Below, one piece after another: positions 56,341-64,000 of a DNA stretch of 64,000 bases. The notes below the pieces were generated by a model. The model was not told the origin of the DNA and did not search any database. It saw nothing but the letters and a program-made list of their open reading frames with translations. Source of the stretch: Bathynomus jamesi. Its lineage: Eukaryota; Arthropoda; Malacostraca; Isopoda; Cirolanidae. The stretch spans positions 62,001-126,000 of the forward strand of contig JAJOZX010007508.1 of NCBI GenBank assembly GCA_023014485.1, in the 5' to 3' direction. The position numbers and the translations under genes were made by a program. Every line of letters begins with the position of its first letter. The first letter of the stretch is position 1.

Positions 56341-58103
56341 TTAGCACTTTACCCTCTTGTCTAAATCCGTTCTGAACGAATTATTTGTAATTTGAATAAT
56401 GGCAGACTCAAGAATATTTCTATTAACAATGTTGCCTGAGTAAAACAAAATTGAGGCATTATTCCAAGCAATACAGTGGGATAACTCTGACAAATGTATG
56501 AAAAAGGCATTGGACGACTCTCCCGTTTTAACGGAATATTGATGCTGTTTTACACGCGTGTGCAAATCCTTTCCCGTCTGTCCACTGTAAAAGGAATCAC
56601 ATTGTTTACAACCAATTTTATAGATAATGCCTGAATTATTATGTTATTTTTCACGATATTGTCATATGAAAATACTACATTAATATTGAAAAGTTTAAAT
56701 ACATTAACAATGCCTAAAATGCCTGGGAAAAATAGAAGTACTAAAATATTCTTCGACAAAGTGCGAGGGTTATTATTCACACGATAGAAAGTTCGTTTTG
56801 CCTTGTTGAGACAAGATTCCATAAACGCAAGTGGGTAACACAAATCACTTCCAATACTGTTGATTTTTTCTAATTCGGCATCGATGTATTCCGGACTGGC
56901 GATCCTCAGAGCGCGGAGAAACACTGAAGAAAATATGGCTTCTTGATGCGGATAAAAGTCCGGAGTAAAAGTGTACGTAGGACTAATTGTTTGTTTTTTC
57001 CGATAAATATTAAACTTAAAACCTGGGCTTTCTCTATGTACACGCACATCCAAAAATGGGATTGAGTTGTTTTGTTCCACTTCTAAAGTGAACTTAATGG
57101 AGGGGACTTGATTATTTAACTGAAGAAGGAAGTCATCCAGGTAACGCTTCATAAACCAGATACACAAAATATCGTCGACGTACCGCAACCATGGGATGCC
57201 AACCCCCAGGATTCTCGGAATGTAAGTAATTTCGAAAAACTCCATATAAATATTGGAGAGAAGGGACAACAAGGTATTACTCATGGCCATCACGAAAATA
57301 CTAATACTTGCTATTGAAAGTGAATTTACAGACTGATGCAAATTTAATGAGTTTCAAAACGATGTGTGCAGGTAGTGGCAGGTCATACTTATGTAATTCT
57401 CGGGAGAGAAAGTCAAGCATATCGTCAATCGGCACTTTTGTAAACAATGAACAAACGTCAAAACTGATCAATCTATCATTGGTTTCAGTGCGTATATGAT
57501 TTAGTTTTACAATAAGATCCATGGAATTTTTTACATGTGAATCAGAGATAGTTCCGAGAATGGGGGACAAGACTTTGACAAGCCACTTGGAGAGTTTATA
57601 GATAATAGAACCTACAGAGCTAATAATAGGGAGCATAGGGTTGCCAGTTTGTGGGTTTTAATAAGATCGTAAAGGTAGGGAAGAGAAGGCGAAGTGGACG
57701 TGAAATGCGGAATTAAGTCTTTATGAACTTTGAGAATGCGTTTCAAGCCACTATTGAATGATTTGATGACGTCATCCTGCGGGTTGTTCCTAAGCTTTCT
57801 GTATGTGGCGGGATCCTGGAGAAGCTCGGACATCTTTCTAATGTATTCCACTTTGTCCATAATAACTATGGTGTTAGCTCTTCTCTGCTTTATAATATGG
57901 AGCTCACCATCTTTTTTTAATTGTAAGAGGCTATTGTGAAAACGTTTAGGAAAGTTTTCTTCGCCAGTACTATTCGCACCACTATAGACAAGGCCTTTAA
58001 CTATGTTAACCAAAGACTGAGGAAGATTACATTGTTTTTCAAAACAAGTAAGACTATAGCAAATTTTTAAAGCAGAAGGTTTTTTAAGAATAAAAAAGGA
58101 CAT
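56341..58103 (-). pseudogene. Penelope-like reverse transcriptase with GIY-YIG nuclease, frameshifted
   Basis: Minus-strand blocks 58103-57612, 57636-57301, 57341-56550 and 56565-56341. The first has TIVIMDKVEYIRKM and SPSLPYLYDLIKTHK. The second has SSVGSIIYKLSKWLVKVLSP and motif A SFDVCSLFTKVP. The third has motif B (VMAMSNTLLSLLSNIYME), motif C WLRYVDDILCIW and FLDVRVHRE. The GIY-YIG end (GEISNALFIHL, HTRVKQHQYS) follows after a deletion that removed part of the IYKIG-YIG core. Each junction is a frameshift, so no full protein can be made. The retained order RT then GIY-YIG defines it as PLE. Confidence 0.85.
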
Positions 58104-58230
58104 ACTAAATCCAAGGGCGTTTTGGCATCGTCACTAATGTTTTTCGAAGAAAGGTTCAAAACACATTTTGAGCTTGCTTTTTTACTCCACTGACTGTTTC
58201 GAATGAGACTTAATTTTCGTGAAATAATTT

Positions 58231-58233
<3 letters not shown>

Positions 58234-58313
<80 letters not shown>

Positions 58314-58326
58314 ATATATATATATA
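58234..58326. repeat. TA/CA compound microsatellite
   Basis: TA, CA and TA runs in series. Confidence 0.9.
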
Positions 58327-58499
58327 ACCTTGGTTAATCTTGGTTTTCTTATGCCCGAATTGTTCATTCTGACGAAGGTCAAGCTTGTCACTCCACCTTG
58401 GACCTACAGCTTAAAGTGGAATCCGAACCACACCCCACCAGAAGCCCAGCGTTTTAACCACTAGGCTATCCAGGGTACCCATTTATCTACCAACCACTT
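58327..58499 (-). repeat. Tail part of the dimeric SINE, copy 3
   Basis: Reverse copy of about 550-727 of the SINE (second tRNA-like block and tail). It is cut by the LINE that starts at about 58500. Confidence 0.75.
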
Positions 58500-58502
58500 T
58501 AC

Positions 58503-58992
58503 TACGCGCCTATCTGCAGCACCTATGCAAGATATGGGAAGTGCAAATACGGACAAAAATGCCGTTATCACCACCCTTAAAGGAAAGTGATAGGGAACAG
58601 AAAAAAACCAGTATCAAAGTGAGCTACCAATTTTTTAGACGTAGCCAACACAATTCAACTGCTAAATACCATCCAGCAAATACAAAATCAACTGACAAAT
58701 ACAGGAATCCGAGAGCCATACCGAAGGCACACACAGACACTTCATGCGATATCGGGACAACCGGTATCGAAAAAGATAGAGCGGAAAATTCTCGGAGGAT
58801 CACAAGACAACGAAACCGGTACCACCATTGGAAAACGAATCGGAACTACATGAATGTAAAAACGATAGCGAAAAAATAAAAATAATCCTCGCCAAAATTG
58901 AGGGCCTTAAATCAAACCATTCCCCGGACAAAGTCATATACCTGAAAGGACTCATGAAAGAAGCCGGAGCAGACTTTGCATACCTGATTTCC
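58503..58992 (+). pseudogene. Older LINE: CCCH zinc-finger ORF and endonuclease start
   Basis: 58503-58578 reads a CCCH finger (Cys-x8-Cys-x5-Cys-x3-His: CSTYARYGKCKYGQKCRYHH) followed at once by a stop. Two other frames then carry on (58541-58879, basic and Ser/Thr-rich; 58828-58992, with SPDKVIYLKGLMKEAGADFA). The second frame probably leads into the AP-type endonuclease, at whose start the other LINE is inserted. A CCCH finger for RNA or DNA binding in ORF1 is known from some LINEs. The link of these frames into one polyprotein is inferred. Confidence 0.55.
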
Positions 58993-61005
58993 CATGGAAT
59001 GATTACTGCTTCCTTAGCCGTGGCCCTTCTGGGTGTGCTGAGCGCATCACAGAGGTGATTCTCTCGGGCATGGAGAGGTAATTCCATATTCTATTCCTAC
59101 TACTAATGCAAAAAATCCTTGGTTTAACTTTACTTGTTCTAATGATATCCGCAACAAAGTGGAGATTTTCAGAAGGTACAGTCGCCATCCAACTCCTCAT
59201 TTTTACTCAGCTTATATTTCTGCCCGGAATCGTACAAAATCTGTTCTTCGACTCTCCAAAAATTCCTTCATCCCACAAGAATGTGAAAATCTATCCAATT
59301 CTAATTCTTCTCGCTCTTTCTGGCATCTAGCTAAGAACCTCTTCAACAACTTTACTCCCTCTTCTTTCCCTCCTCTTTTCCATTCCGACGGCACAGTTGC
59401 CGTCTCTTCTCCTGACAAAGCTGAACTCTTCGCTCAAACTTTCGCTTACAATTCAACCCTGGACGATTCCGGTGCTGTTCCTCGATCTCGTCCCCTCTCT
59501 CACTTTATAATGTCTGAAATTAAAATCTCTTCTAAAGATGTTTTTTCCTGCCCTAGCTGGGCTGAACTCCAGGAACGCGTATTGTCCTGATGGTGTTCCT
59601 CCTGTTGTTCTTAAGAACCGTTCCTCTGTGCTGACACCCTGCCGAGGCAAACTCTTTCGTCTTTGTCTCTCATCTGGTACTTTTCCTTCCTGCTAAAAGT
59701 TCGCTTTCATTTTGCCTGTCCCAATTGCTTTGATTTGTTGCCTTTCCAAAGTTTTTGAATCTATCCTTAATAGGAAGATTCTTAAACACCATTCTTCTCA
59801 CAGTCTTCTTTCAGATCGTCAGTATGGGTTCTGCAAGGGACGCTCTACTGGCGATCTTCTTGCATATTTCTCTGGCTCTTGGTCATCCTCCTTTCGGGAT
59901 TTCGGTGAAACGTTTGCTGTTGCGCTTGACATATCAAAAGCTTTTAAGAGGGTCTGGAACAAATCTTTAATTTCGAAACTCCCCTCCTTCAGTTTCTATC
60001 CTTCTATCTGTGCCTTCATCTCTAATTTCCTTTCTGGCCGATCTATAGCTGCAGTGGCGTTTCTCAGTGTTCTCTCCTGTCACTCACTCTTTTCCTTTTA
60101 TTTATTAATTATCTTTTAATTCGCATTTCCTGTCTTATTCACTCCGTGGGGTGGCTATGGAGCTCCTGACCTCTGATCTTTCTGCTATCTTTGATTGGGG
60201 CAGAGAAAACCTTGTGGCTTTCAATGCCTCAAAAACTCAGTTCCTTCATCTGTCTACTCATCACAATGTTCCACACGACTATCCCCTTACCTCCAACAAC
60301 ACACAACTCAATCCTTCCTATTTTCTTAACATTCTTGGCGTTTCCTTTCCTCGTGATCTTTCCTGGAAAGATCACATATACTCTCTTTCTAAGACAGCTT
60401 CTAAGAGGTTAGGTGTGCTGTACCGGCTCCGCAGTTTTTTCACCCCCACTCAGTTGCTGTCTCTGTACAGGGGTCTTGTTTGCCCATGTATGGAGTATGA
60501 TTCTTATGTGTGGGGTGGTTCAACCCACACAGCCGTACTTGACAGGGTGGAATCAAAGGCTTTTCGTCTCATCAATTCCCCACGTTTTACTGATTGTCTT
60601 CAATCTCTCTGTTTTCGCCGCAATGTTGCCTCACTCTCTCTTTACTATCGCTATCATAACGGACATTGCTCTTCTGAACTCTCTAACTACATGCCTCCTT
60701 CTTTAAGGAGAAAGGAGAGCACACAGTACCAGACTTTCTACAATTTCTCATTCCTTTTCTGTTCAACTATCTAATGCAAGGGTTAATCGGTATTTTCAGT
60801 CTTTCATTTACTCAACCGGTCAACTCTGGAACAATCTTCCTCAGTCCATCTTTCCTCCTGTCTATGACCTTCCATCTTTCAAACGCAGAGTGTCTAGGCA
60901 TCTCAAAAACCATGAACCTTGATTCTGGCTCTCTTCTTCTTCAATTGGGGGGGGGGGCTTTGCGGACATTTGCCCTTGACCCATCCTTCCTGCATAGAAA
61001 ATAAA
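58993..61005 (+). mobile_element. LINE (Jockey-superfamily type), 5'-truncated, nested
   Basis: Begins within the linker after the endonuclease (RITEVILSGME, then NPWFNF) and ends near 61005 after the RT ORF. It sits inside the older LINE. Confidence 0.75.
59040..60930 (+). pseudogene. LINE reverse transcriptase, several frameshifts
   Basis: Islands in order: FHSDGTVAVSSPDKAELFAQ (pre-RT), CLSKVFESILNRKIL (RT motif 1/2), QYGFCKGRSTGDLLAYF, then ALDISKAFKRVWNKSLISKL (motif A). Further islands are GRENLVAFNASKTQFLHLST, LGVLYRLRSFFTPTQLL, YRGLVCPCMEYDSYVWGG and LDRVESKAFRLI (thumb). The last is RVNRYFQSFIYSTGQLWNNL, near the C-terminus. The stretch with motif B and the catalytic ADD (between about 60075 and 60140) is deleted, so no active enzyme remains. 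The wording of these blocks is like LINE proteins common in crustaceans and chelicerates. Confidence 0.75.
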
Positions 61006-61089
61006 TTTACACACGCGAAAGACATATGGCAGAAATGACTATAAGTACTTCAAACAATTAGTAGAATGTGTAGCAAAAATTGAAAAAAT

Positions 61090-62820
61090 TAAATATGGTA
61101 CGAATTGTAATGTACAGACCCCCCAACACGCCAACTTCAAAATTCTCAGATTCCATTACAGAGATCAGAAACTGGGTAAAAGATCTACACTTTCCAACCC
61201 CAAATATTTTTCTCTATGTTGATTTTAATTTTTCATTCATGAAATATAAATGAAAAAGAAGGGAAAAGGGGGGCACACGGAAAAGGGGCGCACACACAAA
61301 GAGGAGCAGGCAAAAATGCTCCTAGCTCTAACCGATGAATTTATGTTAACACAAGGAATAACAAAAAACACAAGAAAAAACAACTGCCTAGATTTGATAT
61401 TCACAAACAACAGCAACCTAATTGATAACATAGACATATCTACAACTATAATATCTGATCACAACATTATTGAAATAACAACCAATATAAAAGCAACAGG
61501 AAAGGAAAGAACACGCACAATAGAAAGAAACAAATTCGAAAATTTTAATTTTCACTCCAAAGCTATAAACTGGGAAGGTATTGCATCCAGCATGGAGTCA
61601 ATAGATTCGAAAACCATCTTCAAGGCCAAGACAACGGAAGAGATGCCAATAACCTTGGAGGAGAAGACGCTGGAAATTGTGTAAGAACATGTCCCAAAAA
61701 TGCAACAAAGAGGAAAGAGAAAAAGAGTGACTGCAAAATTAAGAAACTGCAAAGACAACACCAGAAACATATTAAATGATAAAGTGCAAAGTATAGATTG
61801 CGTCATACAGGACCTAATTGAGAAGCATATAGAAAAAGAAGATGACGTTATAGAAGCGATAAAGGTTAACTCAAAGTACTTCTATAATTATTGAAGTAGA
61901 AGTGAGATTTTTTGCAAAATTATAATTTTGCAAAAAACCACACGACTATTGGACCTTTGAAAAATGAAGACAATGCTTTATCTGATGATCTAACAGAAGT
62001 ATCTGAAATATTAAGAGCTCAGTTCGAATCATCTTTCAGTTTCCCAAAAACTGCCAAACTGATATGCGAGAAAAACGCGTTTTTTGAAGATCTACTACAA
62101 GGGGAAAATATAATGGACTTCGATTTTACAGCAGAAGATATTACACAAGCTATAGGGAAACTAAAAGCACACTCGGCGTCAGGACCAAACAAATGGAATG
62201 ACACACTTATCAAAATCTGCAAGAATGAAATCGCTGAGCACCTACATTGGATAGGAAGACGATCACCAGACAAGGGAGAAATACCGGGCATCCTGAAGAG
62301 AGCGAGTACACTTCCAATATATAAAGTAGGAGATCGATCCGAGGCTAAAAACTATAGACTAGTGTCGCTTACATCTCATCTCACTAAAATATTTTAAAGA
62401 ATAGTTAGAGGAAAAATCTATGACGTTTTGGAAACTCAGAAAAAATTAAATGATAACCAAAATGGATTCCAGTCAGGCAGATCATGCCTATCATAACTAC
62501 AACACTACAACAACATCATTGATGCACTTGAAAGTAATGAAAACTATAAGGTAATATACACAGACTTCACCAAGGTGTTCGACAACTGTGACCATGGAAT
62601 CATAATATATAAACTGAAATATATGAGAATAACAGGAAAAGTAGGAAAATGGATATATAATTTCCTTAGTGAGCGGCGGTTACAGTTTAAGTTCAGTTAC
62701 ATATCTTTATGAGAATCAGAGGTACTCAGCTCAGTACCACTAGGAACAGTATAAGCTCCATTACTCTTCATAATCATGCTAACTGACATAGATGAGGACG
62801 TTACCAATGACAGCACAGTA
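61090..62820 (+). pseudogene. Older LINE: endonuclease C-terminus and reverse transcriptase
   Basis: The endonuclease end is YRPPNTPTSKF, NIFLYVDFNF and then NNCLDLIFTN with SDHNIIEI (AP-endonuclease terminal motifs). Next comes a linker (61700-61894), then the RT front (FTAEDITQAIGKLKAHSASG, ASTLPIYKVGDRSEAKNYRL), NGFQSGRSC and a motif A-like block YTDFTKVFDNCDHG. A trace of motif B (SSVPLGTV, stop, APLLFIIM) follows. Stops or frameshifts occur near 61255, 61682, 61892, 62396, 62495, 62711 and 62753. The sequence fades out before the catalytic ADD. Confidence 0.75.
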
Positions 62821-62830
62821 ATAGGGTGTG

Positions 62831-63142
62831 TCGAATTTTTCAACTTTCAAATTCCAAATATGAGGGGTGCTAAAAAGTTGCAGCATGACTTAGGAATTCT
62901 AAAGATATTTTTGTTAATTTAATATAATTTAGTTTTGCTTGGTAAGAAGCTACGTAAAAATAGTGACTTTTTTTACTTTTTTGTGGAATTATATAATAAT
63001 TATTATATTAATAATTATATATGCTGTATATATAATGCACTGCTGTTTTTGCTTATTTCACAGGTTGAAACATATTCATCAGTGTGCTGAAGATTACTTG
63101 TCCGTCAGTGCTACCACCCTAACCAGTGGGAATTGACCTACA
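62831..63142. other. Upstream region of the intact hAT-like ORF
   Basis: AT-rich to about 63020, then ordinary composition. AG at 63062-63063 (TTTCACAG) looks like a splice acceptor or simply leader sequence. It may hold the promoter or a 5' exon edge of the ORF at 63143. Confidence 0.4.
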
Positions 63143-64000
63143 ATGGCTTCTAAAAGGAGGACAAGACTGGGGACATTCACACATATGAGCAACCTAATTG
63201 GAACTGGTAGAGAGTTGTTGCCCTCTGAACTCCCAACTCTGCGAGACGTTCTAAAATATGGGCTACTGCTAAGAGAACAAAGTGGTGAGGATGTGAGAAA
63301 CTACCCAGCAGCCAGTCTTATAAAGGACATTTACCCTAAAGTGCTTGAAAAGTGGGAACGAGCAAACAGTTCTTTTGTAGCCCCCGTTGTAAATTCACGA
63401 GTCACAATCTTAAACAAGATCCAAGAGAGCTGGGAGCAGGCCAAAAACATATCTCTTGGGAGAGGAAAGCTACATGTCAAAGAGGCTTTCATTGCAAAAC
63501 TTGACAAGCTTTTTGACATCCTCAGTTGCAAGTGTAAAATTGTTCTCTGCTCTGAATTTGGCTGCCTTGCAGATGCTGGTTGCAAAAACGAAACTCACAT
63601 TAACTGTACATGCCCTAGGGAGATGAAGATCCCTGTGAAGGAACTTGCTTTCATTAAAGGTCAGAGAGACAAGTTTGGTTCTATTGGACCACATCAGATT
63701 GGCTTGCCAGATCAACCTGAGCACAACAGACAAGTCAAAAAGCAGAAGCGGGAAGAAGACGAAAGAAGAAGGCTTGCTGAATATAAACAGACAAGTAAGC
63801 AGGATGTTTCAATGCCATCAAATGAAATAATTTTCTCTGATGATGAAAATGAAGAACAAATAGTTGATGCTCAAGATGGAAAGGATGGAAGTTATGAAGT
63901 GACATTAGAAATACCAAGCACGTCTTCAACTTCCAATAAAAAGCCAGAGTACAACATATTAGAAATACCTAATGTTGCTATGCATAGCATCAGATATGGT
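63143..64000 (+). CDS. Unnamed hAT-like DDE transposase family, copy 4: intact N-terminal part, runs off the window
   Basis: Open from ATG 63143 to the last base, 286 codons without a stop. MASKRRTRLGTF opens a basic N-terminus. PTLRDVLKYGLLLREQ aligns with LFVLRREE of copy 1 and FFYLRRKQ of copy 2. LDKLFDILSCKCKI, CSEFGC, CKNETHINCTC and IPVKELAFIKGQRD match the Cys-rich block of copy 1 (FDISSCECYDKG, CRCKDKIP). About eight Cys in 45 residues suggest a zinc-binding fold. The tail is acidic and Ser-rich (DDENEEQ). The catalytic half would lie past 64000. It is the only unbroken member here. It could be an active transposase or a domesticated host gene, and the window cannot tell these apart. 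Confidence 0.7.
   Translation, partial: MASKRRTRLGTFTHMSNLIGTGRELLPSELPTLRDVLKYGLLLREQSGEDVRNYPAASLIKDIYPKVLEKWERANSSFVAPVVNSRVTILNKIQESWEQAKNISLGRGKLHVKEAFIAKLDKLFDILSCKCKIVLCSEFGCLADAGCKNETHINCTCPREMKIPVKELAFIKGQRDKFGSIGPHQIGLPDQPEHNRQVKKQKREEDERRRLAEYKQTSKQDVSMPSNEIIFSDDENEEQIVDAQDGKDGSYEVTLEIPSTSSTSNKKPEYNILEIPNVAMHSIRYG

Larger units (their letters stand above)
56157..58230 (-). mobile_element. Penelope-like element, longest copy of family 1
   Basis: Same 3' end as the two arms at 6113-8393, but with most of the reverse transcriptase. It is bordered by microsatellites on both sides. The 5' end of the gene is not clear. Confidence 0.85.
58500..62830 (+). mobile_element. Older LINE with CCCH zinc finger, split by a second LINE
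   Basis: Pieces 58500-58992 and 61006-62830 belong together. The first ends within the start of an endonuclease (KEAGADFAYL), and the second resumes with endonuclease C-terminal motifs and continues into reverse transcriptase. The element is decayed. Confidence 0.65.

Noticed and set aside
1..64000. CRISPR array or bacterial operon
   Set aside because: No regularly spaced identical short repeats; gene content is eukaryotic mobile elements throughout.

Overview
The window is eukaryotic and almost entirely transposable elements. Many elements sit inside others, and I see no convincing single-copy host gene. Mariners of several families, Penelope-like elements (PLEs), CR1/Jockey-type LINEs, a tRNA-derived SINE, hAT-type elements and Maverick/Polinton elements, with long TA, GA and CA microsatellites and short CCTAA-type runs, suggest an arthropod. 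The style of the LINE at 58993-61005 hints at a crustacean or chelicerate. That placement is inference.

1-16 kb: a fold-back mariner MITE, a dimeric tRNA-like SINE, an old LINE 3' scrap, a decayed copy of an unnamed DDE-type gene family (1690-3838), an intact-looking DD41D mariner (4407-5784), a head-to-head pair of 5'-truncated PLEs with GIY-YIG ends (6113-8393), a fold-back derivative of the same mariner (8394-9320), another palindrome, a LINE 3' end, then a complete terminal-inverted-repeat element carrying a second copy of the unnamed gene (10929-14365), and a decayed DD34D mariner.

16.5-28.6 kb: nested insertions. A third copy of the unnamed gene family has hAT-like ends at 16573 and 28563. 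A 9.1-kb Maverick derivative (19341-28484) is inserted in its right terminal repeat. The Maverick polB gene is in turn interrupted by a CR1-like LINE (about 23018-24860). The Maverick keeps only protein-primed polB and three unrecognised genes, here called A, B and C.

28.6-37.2 kb: deleted mariners, palindromic PLE ends with hammerhead-ribozyme-like cores, and a decayed PLE (33237-37162) interrupted by a hAT element that is itself interrupted by a mariner MITE.

37.4-50.1 kb: a decayed, nearly complete Maverick without visible terminal repeats. The minus strand carries C, B, A and polB. The plus strand carries packaging ATPase, a small basic protein, a PX-like protein, integrase with chromodomain, penton-like protein, minor capsid protein, major capsid protein and adenain-like protease. 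Most of these genes have frameshifts or stops. Gene A carries a hAT MITE and gene B a 40-bp minisatellite.

50-64 kb: two more non-autonomous hATs, two mariners, a decayed PLE, one LINE nested in another, and at 63143 the open, uninterrupted 5' part of a fourth member of the unnamed gene family, running off the window.

The points most worth attention are the hAT-like family with one intact ORF, the Maverick A/B/C cassette retained in both copies, and two families of putative dimeric hammerhead ribozymes in PLE ends.
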